Shown here: positions 15,842 to 24,958 of the stretch, one piece after another
Numbering within the stretch: the first letter of the stretch is position 1
How the letters are laid out: each line of letters starts with the position of its first letter
NCBI RefSeq assembly: GCF_019710745.1
Contig: NZ_JAHKJW010000044.1
Coordinates: 1-62,344 of the forward strand
Length of the DNA stretch: 62,344 nucleotides
Reading direction: 5' to 3'
From: Streptomyces beigongshangae
GTDB taxonomy: Bacteria; Actinomycetota; Actinomycetes; Streptomycetales; Streptomycetaceae
Notes under the pieces: generated by a model
What the model was told of the DNA's origin: nothing
Databases searched by the model: none
Seen by the model: the letters and a program-made list of their open reading frames with translations, nothing else
Program-made: the position numbers and the translations under genes

Positions 15842-18151
15842 TCACTGCGTCGCCGTCACCACGGCCGCCTGCGGCCTTATGGGCAGCCGGTTGACGGGGC
15901 GCCCCGTGGCCGCCCGCACCGCGGACGCGATCGCGGCGGGGGACGTGACGACCGGTACCGCGCTGACGGCCTTCGCCCCGAAGGGCGCGACCACGTCGCG
16001 CTCCTCGACGAGTTTGACGATGCGGATGTCCGGGGCGTCGAGGGCGGTCGGCAGCGAGTACCCGGTGAGGTCGGGGTGGCGCACCAGTCCGCGCGCGCTG
16101 CGCAGGTTCTCCGTGAGGGCGGCGCCGACGCCCTGCGTGACGCCGGCCTCGATACGGGCGGCGAGCTGCGCGGGGTTCAGCACGCGCCCCACGTCCTGGG
16201 CGAGCGCCAGTTCGACCACGCGCACCGAGCCGAGTTCGATGTCGACGTCCACCACCGCGCGGATCGCGCAGAAGGCGAGGCCGACGAAGGCGTCGCCCTG
16301 GCCGTCGCCGTCCAGCGGCTCGGTGGGGTGCGGGCGGCACTGCGCGGTCGCCCACAGCTCCTTGCCGTCCATCGCCTCGGTGACGGTCGTCGACAGCACG
16401 CCGTCGTACGAGGTGATCTTGCCGTCGGTGATCTGGAGCAGCTCCGTGGACATCCCGAACTTGTGCGCGAGGGGCTGCAGCAGCTGCGTACGGACCATCT
16501 TGGCGGCCCGTTCGACGGCCCCGCCGGACACCCAGGTGTGGCGGCCGCGGGCGCTGGGCCCCGCGGTGGGCTGGTCGGTGTCCACGGAGGCCACGTGGAC
16601 CTCTTCGATGCCGAGCGTCTCCTGGACGATCTGCCGGGCCAGCGTGGTGAAGCCCTGGCCGGTCTCCACGGCCGCGCAGAGCACGGTGGCGACGCCGTCG
16701 TGGACCTTCACGGTGGCCGTCGAGACCTCGTCGGTGCCCTCGGCGCCGAGCATGTGGACCATGCCCAGGGCGTAGCCGACGCCGCGCCGCACGGCACCGG
16801 GTTCACCGGCGCCCTCGGGGCCGCCCGGCAGCAGCCACTCGTCCTCGGGCGTGTCCTTGGGGAGCGCGGGCAGCGGGAACTCCTGGACGGCCTGGAGCAG
16901 TTCGGCCACGGGCGCCGGGCAGGTGACCGTCTGGCCGGTCGGCAGCACGTCCCCGGTGGCCAGCACGTTGCGCAGGCGCAGTTCGGCCGGGTCGACGCCC
17001 AGCTTCTTCGCCAGCTTGTCCATCTGGGCCTCGTAGGCGGCGCACACCTGCATGGCGCCCTCGCCGCGCACGTGCCCGGAGGGCGGGTTGTTGGTGCGCA
17101 CGGCCCAGCCCTCGATGAAGGCGTTCGGGACGACGTAGGGGCCGCAGGCGAAGGAGACGGCGGCGGCGAGGGCCTCCGACGAGGTGTCCGCGTACGCGCC
17201 CGCGTCGAGGAGGATCTGCGCCTCGACCTTCACCAGCCTGCCCTCGGCGTCCGCGTGGTGGCGGTAGCGCAGCAGCGTGGGGTGCCGGTGGACGTGCCCG
17301 AGGAAGGATTCTTCGCGCGTCGCGGTCAGCTTGACCGGGCAGCCCGTCCGCAGGGCGAGCAGCCCGAGGGGGAGCTGGAAGCCCTGGTCCTCGCGGTCGG
17401 CGGTGGCACCGGGCACACCGGTGACGACGACCTTCACGCGCTCCGGCTCCAGCCCGTAGCAGGCGGCGGCGGTGTCCCGGTCGGTGTGCGGGTCGGTGGA
17501 CGCCACGTAGAGCTCGACCCCGCCGTCGGGGCGGGGCACGGCGAGGCCGGCCTCGGCGCCGATCGGGGCCGGGTCCTGGCGGCCGATGCGGTACAGGCCC
17601 TCGACGACGATGTCACCGGCGGCGTCCGGGTCGCCGTGGCGCAGCGGGATGTGGCGGATGAGGTTGCCGTCGGGGTGCAGGGGCTCGGCCTCGAACGCCT
17701 GCTCCGGGTCGGTCACCGGGTCGAGCACCTCGTACTCGACGATGATGGCGGCGGCTGCCATGCGCGCGGTGTCGGGGTGGTCCGCGGCGACGGCCGCGAT
17801 GGCCTCCCCGTGGTGGCGTACGACCTCGGAGGCGAACACCGGGCGGTCCGCCCTGCCGCGGCCGAGCAGCGCCGTACCGGGCACGTCCTCGTGGGTGATG
17901 ACGGCGCGCACGCCGGGCATCTCGCGCGCGTGGGTGGTGTCGACGGACAGGATGCGCGCGTGCGGGTGCGGCGATCTCAGGACGGCCGCCCACAGCAGGC
18001 CCTCGGCCCACAGGTCCGCCGCGTACGGGAAGGTTCCTTCCGTCTTGGCGCGGGCCTCCACGGAGGGCAGGGAGACGCCGAGGCCGTGCGGCGGCGGTTC
18101 CGGGGCGGTACCGGGCTCCGCGGGGGTCGCGGTGGCGGTGTCGTTGCTCAC
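15842..18151 (-). CDS. xanthine-dehydrogenase-family molybdopterin-binding (large) subunit, divergent
   Basis: 769 residues, normal for the Mo-binding subunit of three-component hydroxylases. The a/b-hammerhead domain is at about 30-150 (GTFPYAADLWAEGLLWAAVLRSPHPHARIL), followed by the Mo-binding domains. The MPT motif ETGQGFTTLARQIVQETLG is present. Two hallmarks are off: the usual G-G-x-F-G-x-K segment reads GATADREDQGFQLP, and the K-x-V-G-E motif carrying the catalytic Glu reads KAVSAVP, with Ala731 at the Glu position. Start GTG 18151 overlaps the upstream stop (GTGA). It is the third gene of a FAD - 2Fe-2S - Mo operon. Family membership is clear; hydroxylase activity is doubtful. Confidence 0.85.
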   Translation of the reverse strand: MSNDTATATPAEPGTAPEPPPHGLGVSLPSVEARAKTEGTFPYAADLWAEGLLWAAVLRSPHPHARILSVDTTHAREMPGVRAVITHEDVPGTALLGRGRADRPVFASEVVRHHGEAIAAVAADHPDTARMAAAAIIVEYEVLDPVTDPEQAFEAEPLHPDGNLIRHIPLRHGDPDAAGDIVVEGLYRIGRQDPAPIGAEAGLAVPRPDGGVELYVASTDPHTDRDTAAACYGLEPERVKVVVTGVPGATADREDQGFQLPLGLLALRTGCPVKLTATREESFLGHVHRHPTLLRYRHHADAEGRLVKVEAQILLDAGAYADTSSEALAAAVSFACGPYVVPNAFIEGWAVRTNNPPSGHVRGEGAMQVCAAYEAQMDKLAKKLGVDPAELRLRNVLATGDVLPTGQTVTCPAPVAELLQAVQEFPLPALPKDTPEDEWLLPGGPEGAGEPGAVRRGVGYALGMVHMLGAEGTDEVSTATVKVHDGVATVLCAAVETGQGFTTLARQIVQETLGIEEVHVASVDTDQPTAGPSARGRHTWVSGGAVERAAKMVRTQLLQPLAHKFGMSTELLQITDGKITSYDGVLSTTVTEAMDGKELWATAQCRPHPTEPLDGDGQGDAFVGLAFCAIRAVVDVDIELGSVRVVELALAQDVGRVLNPAQLAARIEAGVTQGVGAALTENLRSARGLVRHPDLTGYSLPTALDAPDIRIVKLVEERDVVAPFGAKAVSAVPVVTSPAAIASAVRAATGRPVNRLPIRPQAAVVTATQ

Positions 18152-19899
18152 GCCTGGCCTCCGTCCTGGCCGTACGGCTGCTCGTGGGGCTCGTGGGGCT
18201 CGTGGGACTGATGGGGCTGGTGGGGCTCGAACGCGGACGGGCTGACGCCGCCGGCGCCGGGACCCGCCTGGTGCGGGATACGGGCCTCGTCGCCGTCCGC
18301 GGGGCCCTCCGTGACCGCGTGGGCCCGGCGCTCGGCCACGACGTCCCGTACGGCGTCCAGGACGCCCCGGTAGCCGGAGCAGCGGCACAGGTTGCCGCAC
18401 AGCGCCTGGCGGGTCTCCAGCTCGGTCGGTGCCGGGTTGCCCTCCAGGAGGTCGTGCACGGTCATCGCCATGCCCGGCACGCAGAAACCGCACTGGACGG
18501 CACCGCACCGGGCGAGCGCCCGCTGGACGTCCGAGGGCTGCCCGTCGGCGGCGAGGCCCTCGACGGTGCGCACCTCGCTCCCGGCGGCGGTCACGGCGGG
18601 CACCAGGCAGGAGGCCACGAGCCGTCCGTCCACCTGCACGTTGCAGGCCCCGCACTCGCCCTGCGAGCAGCCGTCCTTGGCGCCCGCGAGGCCGAGCCGC
18701 TCGCGCAGTACGTACAGCAGCGATTCGCCGATCCAGGCGTCGGCCACGGGCCGCTCGACGCCGTTCACCCGCAGGACGTACGCGGCCAGGGGGTGGTCGT
18801 CGTGCGGGGGCGGGCCCTGCGGGACGTCGGCCGCGGCCTCCCCGGCCGCGTCCGCGGGCTGCTCGCCGGGTTCCCCGGCCGGGGCCGCCTCCGTGGAGGC
18901 CGTCTCGGTGGAGACCGGCTCCGCGGCGGCCGTCCCCGGCCCGGTGGCGGATCCGTCCGCGAACTCCGGGCGGTCCGGGTGGCCCTGACCGTCCTGACCG
19001 TCCGGGTCGCCCCGGCCGTCCTGACCGTCCTGGTGGTCGTGCCGGGCCGCGGACGGTTCCCCGCGTCCCGTGTCGTACCCGGCGTCGCGCCCGGTTTCGT
19101 ACCCGGTGCCGTGCCCGGGCTCGTGTTCCGGCTCGCGCTCCACGGGGACGGCGATCTCGTCGGCGTGTGCCCCGGAGACGTCGATGATCTCGGCGGCTCC
19201 GTGCCCGGCGAGGCCCTGCCCGTGGCCGCCGTGCTCCTCCTGGGGCGCGTTCCCGTCGGCGGGCTGCCGGGCCCAGGGCTCGTCGGCCCAGGGCGCGGCC
19301 GCCCCGCCGGGCAGCGTGGCGGGCGCGTTGCCGCCCCACTGCTCGACCAGCGAGGACGTGTTGAACTCACCGGACTCGTCGGGCAGGTCCCCGTCGGCGA
19401 CCGGAATGGACCACTGGCCGGTCACGTCGTGGCCGGGCCCGCCCTGGTCGTTCCGGCCGTCCTGGCCGCCCCGACCGTCCTGGCCGCCCTGGGGGGGCTG
19501 GTCGAAGGTCCACTGGCCGGTGGTCCCGGGGTGGTACGCGTAGGGGTCCTGGGCGGGTTGCCGGTGCTCCTCGGGCAGGGCGTTCGGGTCGGGCCACCGC
19601 GCGTCCTCGTGCTGCCCGGAGTGCTGCCCGGAGTGCCGCCCCGGGCCGGCCGCCTCCTGCGGTGCGTCCCAGGAGCCGGTGGACGCCGGGTCGGGGCCCG
19701 GGCCGGGCGCGGCCGTTATCGGCGGCGGCACGTAGCCGTGGCCGGGCGCGGCGAGCGGTGAGTCGGCGAGGAGGGCGTCGATGCCGCCTTCGGGGAGCTC
19801 GACGAAGGCGGTGGCGCTGTCGTCGTAGTCGCCCTGGGGCAGCGGGTCCCAGCGGCTGCCCGGCCGGGGCGCGCCCTCTCCGTGCTGGTCGTCGGTCAC
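18148..19899 (-). CDS. 2Fe-2S subunit of XDH-like complex with long disordered N-terminal extension
   Basis: 583 residues, whereas this subunit is usually about 160. The conserved part starts at about 373 (YVLRVNGVERPV). Cluster ligands: C411, C416, C419 and C431 for the plant-ferredoxin cluster, and C470, C473, C505 and C507 for the helical cluster. Residues 1-370 are Gly/Asp/Gln/Pro/His-rich and contain recurrent TG-x-W units (STGSWD at 73, TTGQWTF at 126, VTGQWSI at 159) and DGQDGRG-type repeats. The tail (558-574) is a His-Glu-Pro repeat. GTG 19899 overlaps the FAD-subunit stop (GTGA) and the 3' end overlaps the Mo subunit, so the order is FAD, Fe-S, Mo. Confidence 0.88.
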   Translation of the reverse strand: MTDDQHGEGAPRPGSRWDPLPQGDYDDSATAFVELPEGGIDALLADSPLAAPGHGYVPPPITAAPGPGPDPASTGSWDAPQEAAGPGRHSGQHSGQHEDARWPDPNALPEEHRQPAQDPYAYHPGTTGQWTFDQPPQGGQDGRGGQDGRNDQGGPGHDVTGQWSIPVADGDLPDESGEFNTSSLVEQWGGNAPATLPGGAAAPWADEPWARQPADGNAPQEEHGGHGQGLAGHGAAEIIDVSGAHADEIAVPVEREPEHEPGHGTGYETGRDAGYDTGRGEPSAARHDHQDGQDGRGDPDGQDGQGHPDRPEFADGSATGPGTAAAEPVSTETASTEAAPAGEPGEQPADAAGEAAADVPQGPPPHDDHPLAAYVLRVNGVERPVADAWIGESLLYVLRERLGLAGAKDGCSQGECGACNVQVDGRLVASCLVPAVTAAGSEVRTVEGLAADGQPSDVQRALARCGAVQCGFCVPGMAMTVHDLLEGNPAPTELETRQALCGNLCRCSGYRGVLDAVRDVVAERRAHAVTEGPADGDEARIPHQAGPGAGGVSPSAFEPHQPHQSHEPHEPHEQPYGQDGGQA

Positions 19900-20789
19900 G
19901 ACAGCGCCCTCCCCAGTGCTCGTCGGGCCAGCGCGGCGACGGTGCGCCGCAGGTGCAGTACGGCGGGCGGCAGCGGCGGTACGGAACCGTCCTCGGCCGG
20001 GGCCGGATCGGGGATGCAGGCCGCGGCGACGTACTCCCCGAAGGCGGCCAGCGCCTCGGGCACGATCGCGCGGTTGTTGTCCCAGTCGATGAGCGAGGCG
20101 ACCCACTGCTCGGCGTCCAGGGGCCGCAGCGGCATCGGCGCTATGGCCCCCACGGCGCACCGCACCCCGCGCCGGGCGGGGTCGAGGACGAGCGACACGG
20201 ACGCGATGGCGCGCCCGGGGCCGGTCCGTCCGGTCGCCTTCAGGAAGACCTGCGGCGCGTGCAGCAGCGGCACGCGCACGTACCCGATGAGTTCGCCGCC
20301 GCGGAGCATCTCCATGCCCGCGAGCAGGTGCGAGACGGGGATCTCGCGGCGGGCGCCGCCCGGGCCCGCGACGACGAGGGTCGCCTCCAGCGCGGCCAGC
20401 ACGGGAAGCGCGTCCCCGGTGGGCGACGCGGAGGCGATGTTGCCGCCCAGGGTGCCCGCGTTGCGGATCTGGGGCGGCCCCGCGGCCCTGGCGGCGGCCG
20501 CGAGGGCGGGGATGAGGGCGGCGAAGTCCGGGCGCCCCATACGGGCGTGGGTGAGGCCCGCGCCGAGGAGCGCGTGGCCGTCCTGGTACTGCCAGCCGCG
20601 GATCTCGCTGATCCGGCCGAGCCCGACGAGCGCGGCGGGCCTCAGCTGCCCGGAGTTGACGGCGGCCATGAGATCGGTGCCGCCGGCCACGGGAACGGCG
20701 GCGGGCATGGCGGCGAGCGCCGCCACGGCCTCGTCCAGAGAGGCGGGCAGGGTCACGGCCTGCGCCGCCTGCGGTGCGTGCGTGGTCAA
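19896..20789 (-). CDS. FAD-binding subunit of XDH-like complex
   Basis: 297 residues, right for the medium subunit (CoxM/XdhB family). FAD pyrophosphate motifs VAGGTDLM (near 36) and RNAGTLGGNIASASPTGD (near 108) are intact, and the C-terminal CO-dehydrogenase flavoprotein domain follows. The start is taken as TTG 20789 (LTTHAPQAAQ), preceded by a GGAAGGGG purine stretch; GTG 20816 is the alternative. It is the first gene of the three-gene operon and is read leftward. Confidence 0.85.
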   Translation of the reverse strand: MTTHAPQAAQAVTLPASLDEAVAALAAMPAAVPVAGGTDLMAAVNSGQLRPAALVGLGRISEIRGWQYQDGHALLGAGLTHARMGRPDFAALIPALAAAARAAGPPQIRNAGTLGGNIASASPTGDALPVLAALEATLVVAGPGGARREIPVSHLLAGMEMLRGGELIGYVRVPLLHAPQVFLKATGRTGPGRAIASVSLVLDPARRGVRCAVGAIAPMPLRPLDAEQWVASLIDWDNNRAIVPEALAAFGEYVAAACIPDPAPAEDGSVPPLPPAVLHLRRTVAALARRALGRALS

Positions 20790-21076
20790 ACCGGCTGCCC
20801 CTTCCCGCTGCCCCACCTGGTCCCACCTGTGTTGCCGTACGGTACGTGCTGACAGGGCGGACGTGGCAACTCTGGCACATCTTCCCCGTCCTCCGACGCG
20901 GGGGTCCGCTAGGAGGCATTCCTGCCCGCCACCAGCGGATGGTCCGTTTTCACACCACATCACCCGTCAGCACGAATTGACGGTTTTCGGCACTCCTCGA
21001 CCGTCTTTTCCCGGTGTCACCGTCCGGTGTCACCGTCCCGGGGCGGGCGCGCGGGTGACGCCCCTCCCCGGGTGCC
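20790..21076. promoter_or_regulatory. promoter region of the XDH-like operon with palindromes
   Basis: 287 bp without a gene, between the GH20 stop and the FAD-subunit start (the two genes are read in the same leftward direction). CCGTCA (20964-20969) and TGACGG (20978-20983) form an inverted repeat followed by TTTT on the plus strand. A 13-bp unit CCGGTGTCACCGT is repeated exactly at 21011-21023 and 21024-21036, each holding the palindrome CGGTGTCACCG. These could be operators for the XDH-like operon or part of a GH20 terminator; the sequence alone does not decide. Confidence 0.45.
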
Positions 21077-22846
21077 TCACACGTTCGGGGGCGGTCCCTC
21101 GATCGGGCGGCCGGGCACGCCGGGCCGCCGCTGCCACGGCAACGGCCCGGTGGGCGGCCGGTAGGCGACCCCCAGGGCGTCAAGTCGCGCGTAGTGGGCG
21201 GTCATCCGCCGCTCGAAGTCCGCGAAGTCGCGTTCCGCGGGGGGCGGCAGGGCGCTCCAGGCGACCTCGGCGAAGGCCGCGAGCCGCGGGAACGCCTGGT
21301 AGTCCACGCGGTCCCGGTCCTCCATCACCTCGGTCCACAGGTTGGCCTGGGTACCCAGGACGTGCCGCGCCTGATCGGGGGTCAGCTCCGGCGGTACGGG
21401 CTCGAAGCGGTAGACGTCCTGCAGGGTGCGCACGAAGCCGATGGGCACCGGCTCGTCCGGCCCGTCGGCCTGCCGGTGGTCCAGGTAGACCTGCTGCTCG
21501 GGGCACATGACGACGTCGTGGCCCGCCCGCGCGGCCGTGATGCCGCCCCGGTAGCCGCGCCACGAGGAGACGGCGGCACCCGGTGCGAGCCCGCCCTCCA
21601 GGATCTCGTCCCAGCCGATCAGCCGGCGCCCCCGCGCGCCCAGCCAGCCGTCGAAGTGGCGGATGAACCAGGACTGCAGCGCGTCCTCGTCCGCGAGGCC
21701 CAGTTCCGCGATCCGCGCCTGTGCGGCCGGGGACGCCTTCCACTGGTCCTTCGCGCACTCGTCGCCGCCGACGTGGATGAACTCCGAGGGGAACAGGGCG
21801 AGGAGTTCCTCGAAGACGCCCTCGTAGAAGCGCAGGGTGTTGTCGGTGGGGGCGAGTACGTTCTCGGAGATGCCCCAGGTGTCCCAGACGGAGAGGGAGC
21901 GCGTGTCGACGACATCGGTGTTGCCGAGTTCCGGATATGCCGCGACGGCGGCCTGCGAGTGCCCCGGGATGTCGATTTCCGGGACGACGGAGATATGCCG
22001 CTCGGCGGCGTACGCGACGATCTCGCGGATGTCGTCCTGGGTGTAGAAACCGCCGTGCGGCTTCTCCTCCCAGTGCGGTGAGGCGCGGTGGCCGAATTTG
22101 GTGCGTGCCCGCCACGCCCCGGTCTCCGTGAGCTTCGGGTACCGCTTGATCTCGATACGCCAGCCCTGGTCGTCCGTGAGGTGGAAGTGGAAGACGTTCA
22201 GCTTGTGCGCGGCCATCAGGTCGAGGTGGCGCAGGACGCCGTCCTTCGGCATGAAGTGCCGCGAGACGTCGAGCATGCAGCCGCGCCAGCGGAAGCGCGG
22301 GGCGTCCTCGACGGTCCCCCGCGGGACGACGTACGTGGCTCCGGGGCGGACGGGGGCGCGCCGGAAGGCGTCCGGGCCGAGGAGCTGGCGCAGTGTCTGG
22401 GCGCCCCAGAACACTCCGGCGGGGTCGCCGCCCCGGAGGTCGACGCCCCGCCGGGTGTGGGCGTCGAGCACGTACGCCTCCGGTCCCAGGGTCTCGTCGA
22501 TTCGCAACCGCACGCTGTTCGGGCCGTCCTCCGCCCCCGGGGCGTCCCCCGCGCCGGGGGCCGTCCCGGTGCCCGGCGGCAGCGGGAGTCCCAGCGCGGC
22601 ACCGAGGGTCGACCGCAGCCAGCGCTCGGTGCCGGCCGTGCCGGGCCCGGCCCACAGGGTGGTGCCCGCGTCGAGCGGGACGCCCCGGCCCGCGGACTCC
22701 CGTACGGAGCGGGGTGCCGGGATCACCCCGGGCGGGACCGGGGTGTCCGGCCCCGGGTCCCCCACCCCCCGGCCGCTCGGCGCCGCACCGTTTGCCGTCG
22801 CGTCGTTCGGGGTCGCGTCGTTCGGGGTCACGTCGTTCGAAGTCAC
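21077..22846 (-). CDS. beta-N-acetylhexosaminidase (GH20)
   Basis: 589 residues. Catalytic domain from about 180 (PRFRWRGCMLDVSRHF). The Asp-Glu pair of GH20 substrate-assisted catalysis is D362-E363 in FIHVGGDEC. Other family blocks are present (VPEIDIPGHSQAA, WRIEIKRYPKLTE, LIGWDEILEGG). An N-terminal GH20b-type domain occupies about 40-175. There is no signal peptide: the N-terminus is a small N-D-A-T repeat, so the enzyme is probably cytoplasmic and splits imported chito-oligomers. GTG 22846 lies 1 nt after the permease stop, tying it to the importer genes. Confidence 0.95.
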   Translation of the reverse strand: MTSNDVTPNDATPNDATANGAAPSGRGVGDPGPDTPVPPGVIPAPRSVRESAGRGVPLDAGTTLWAGPGTAGTERWLRSTLGAALGLPLPPGTGTAPGAGDAPGAEDGPNSVRLRIDETLGPEAYVLDAHTRRGVDLRGGDPAGVFWGAQTLRQLLGPDAFRRAPVRPGATYVVPRGTVEDAPRFRWRGCMLDVSRHFMPKDGVLRHLDLMAAHKLNVFHFHLTDDQGWRIEIKRYPKLTETGAWRARTKFGHRASPHWEEKPHGGFYTQDDIREIVAYAAERHISVVPEIDIPGHSQAAVAAYPELGNTDVVDTRSLSVWDTWGISENVLAPTDNTLRFYEGVFEELLALFPSEFIHVGGDECAKDQWKASPAAQARIAELGLADEDALQSWFIRHFDGWLGARGRRLIGWDEILEGGLAPGAAVSSWRGYRGGITAARAGHDVVMCPEQQVYLDHRQADGPDEPVPIGFVRTLQDVYRFEPVPPELTPDQARHVLGTQANLWTEVMEDRDRVDYQAFPRLAAFAEVAWSALPPPAERDFADFERRMTAHYARLDALGVAYRPPTGPLPWQRRPGVPGRPIEGPPPNV

Positions 22847-22847
22847 G

Positions 22848-23801
22848 TCAGTCCTTCACCGCGCCGCCCAGACCGGAGACCAGGCGCCGCTGTACGAGTA
22901 CGAAGAAGATCAGCACCGGGATCGTCATCACCGTGGAACCGGCCATGACGCCGCCCCAGTCCGGGTCGTCGGGCTTGTAGAAGACGAGGAGGGCCATCGG
23001 CAGTGTGGACTGCGAGGTGTCACTGATGATGAAGGACTTGGCGAACAGGAAGTCGTTCCAGGCGGAGATGAAGGAGAACACGCTGGTGGCGACGAGCCCC
23101 GGCAGGACCAGCGGGAAGAGGATCTGCCACAGGAACCGCGTCCTGCTCGCCCCGTCGATGTACGCGGCCTCCTCCAGCGCCTCGGGGACGGCCTTCACGA
23201 AGCCCCGCAGCATCCAGATCGCGAAGGGCAGCGAGAAGGCGATGTGCGGCAGGATCAGCGCGCCCAGCGTGTTGAGCTGGCCCAAGTCCCGCATCTGGAA
23301 GAAGAGGGGGATCGTCAGGGCCTCGATGGGCACCATCTGTGCGATCAGGAACATGATCAGCAGGGTGGTCCGGAACCGGAAGCGGAACCGTGTCACGGCG
23401 GTCGCCGCGAGAAACGCGACGAGCGCCGAGGCGACGACCACGGAGACGGCCACGACGAGGCTGTTGAGGAAGTACCGGCCGAATTCCTGCTGTTCGAAGA
23501 CGCGCCGGAAGGAATCCAGGGTCGGGGAGAGCGTCCAGGGCCGCGGCCGGGTCGACTCGATCTCCCCGGCCGGTTTGAAGGCGCTGAGCACCATCCAGTA
23601 GAGGGGAAATGCGACCACGGCCGCGATCAGCAGTGCCGAGACCTCGGCGGCCAGCCGCCACGGCCGCCGCACGGACCGGCGTACGAGATTCCGCACGGAC
23701 CGGCGTACGGGATTCTTCGCGGACCCCGGGGGCCGTACGGAATTTCGTGTTTCCGGTGAAGTCGCCGCCGGTACGGAATGCCCGGACGTCACGGAACTCA
23801 C
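22848..23801 (-). CDS. sugar ABC transporter permease (MalG-type)
   Basis: 317 residues. About six membrane segments after a basic leader (VRRSVRNLVRRSVRRPW). The EAA loop reads EALEEAAYIDGASRTRFLWQILFPLVLP. GTG 23801 overlaps the upstream permease stop (GTGA). It forms a heteromeric channel with the product of the gene at 23798-24958. No ATPase gene is present in the operon. Confidence 0.93.
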   Translation of the reverse strand: MSSVTSGHSVPAATSPETRNSVRPPGSAKNPVRRSVRNLVRRSVRRPWRLAAEVSALLIAAVVAFPLYWMVLSAFKPAGEIESTRPRPWTLSPTLDSFRRVFEQQEFGRYFLNSLVVAVSVVVASALVAFLAATAVTRFRFRFRTTLLIMFLIAQMVPIEALTIPLFFQMRDLGQLNTLGALILPHIAFSLPFAIWMLRGFVKAVPEALEEAAYIDGASRTRFLWQILFPLVLPGLVATSVFSFISAWNDFLFAKSFIISDTSQSTLPMALLVFYKPDDPDWGGVMAGSTVMTIPVLIFFVLVQRRLVSGLGGAVKD

Positions 23802-24958
23802 AGCTCTTCCCCCTGCCTTCGCAGCAGCCTCAGATAAACGAGCGTGACCGCCAGCAGGATCAGCAGCATCACCACTCCGATCGCCGACCCGAGGCTGTAC
23901 TGGGAGGACGCGAAGGCCTTCTGGTAGGCGTACACGTTCAGGACGAGGTTCTGGCCGGCGATGCCGCCGCCGTTCGTCATGACGTAGATCTGCGTGAAGA
24001 CCTTGAAGTCCCAGATGACCGACTGGATGGTGACGACCACGAGGATCGGGCGGAGCATCGGCGCCAGCACCGAGCGCCAGATCCGCCACTGGGAGGCCCC
24101 GTCGAGGGACGCGGCCTCCAGGACCTCGGAGGGCACGGCGCGGATCCCGGCGTACACCGTGACCATCACGAACGGGAAGGAGCACCAGACCACCTCGAGC
24201 AGGACGAGGGCGAAGGCGCTGTAGCGGTCGTACGTCCACGAGTGGTCGCCGAGTCCGAGAACGCGGTTGACCGGCCCGAAGTCGGGGTCGAACAGGAGCA
24301 GCCACACCGTCGACCCGGTGACCGCGGGGGTCGCCCAGGCGCCGAGCGCGGCCAGCATCAGGGCGAGCCGCGGCACGGCACGGACACGTGTCAGGAGGAC
24401 GGCCAGCGCACAGCCGACCGCCAGGGTCGACACGACGCACGCCGCCGCGAAGACCACGGTGGCCAGCAGCACCTGCCAGAACTGCTCGTCGCGGAAGAGC
24501 GCCGCGTAGTTGCCCAGGCCCTGGAAGGTCGTCGGCTGCCCGCCGCTGACCTGGGCCTGCGTGTACTCCAGGAACGAGATCAGCCCGAGCTGGTAGACGG
24601 GGTAGACGAGCAGCCCGCCGATGACCACGAGGGCGGGGGCGAGATAGAGCCAGGGCGTCCAGCCACCGCGCGCGAGCGGGGACCTGCGTCCCGGCCCGCC
24701 GCGTCCCGGCCGGGTCCCCCGGCGGGCGGCCCCGGACGACGGGCTCCCCACCGGTCCGGGGCCGGCGGCCGGGCGGACCGCTGTCGCGGCCGGGGAGGCC
24801 GGGGAAGCCGGGCCGGGGACGGGTCCCGGCGCGGCCCCGGGGAGCCCGGCCGGTACCGGTGCCGGTGCCGCCGCCGGTCCGGCGGGCTCCTTCGGCGTCC
24901 GCCCGCCGCCGGGCGACGGGACGGAATCCGGGAGCGGACGGTTCGTCATCCGGCTCAT
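23798..24958 (-). CDS. sugar ABC transporter permease (MalF-type)
   Basis: 386 residues, of which the first about 100 are a Pro/Gly/Ala-rich cytoplasmic leader not seen in typical MalF proteins (usual length about 300). Membrane segments start at WTPWLYLAPALVVIGGLLV. The EAA loop is EVLEAASLDGASQWRIWRSVLAP. The ATG at 24958 overlaps the binding-protein stop (ATGA). Second gene of the operon binding protein - MalF - MalG - GH20. Confidence 0.93.
   Translation of the reverse strand: MSRMTNRPLPDSVPSPGGGRTPKEPAGPAAAPAPVPAGLPGAAPGPVPGPASPASPAATAVRPAAGPGPVGSPSSGAARRGTRPGRGGPGRRSPLARGGWTPWLYLAPALVVIGGLLVYPVYQLGLISFLEYTQAQVSGGQPTTFQGLGNYAALFRDEQFWQVLLATVVFAAACVVSTLAVGCALAVLLTRVRAVPRLALMLAALGAWATPAVTGSTVWLLLFDPDFGPVNRVLGLGDHSWTYDRYSAFALVLLEVVWCSFPFVMVTVYAGIRAVPSEVLEAASLDGASQWRIWRSVLAPMLRPILVVVTIQSVIWDFKVFTQIYVMTNGGGIAGQNLVLNVYAYQKAFASSQYSLGSAIGVVMLLILLAVTLVYLRLLRRQGEEL

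Noticed and set aside
15842..19339. A single 1165-residue fused Mo-hydroxylase
   Set aside because: The extra N-terminus is the wrong-frame reading of the 2Fe-2S gene; the GTG at 18151 overlaps that gene's stop, as in the rest of the operon.
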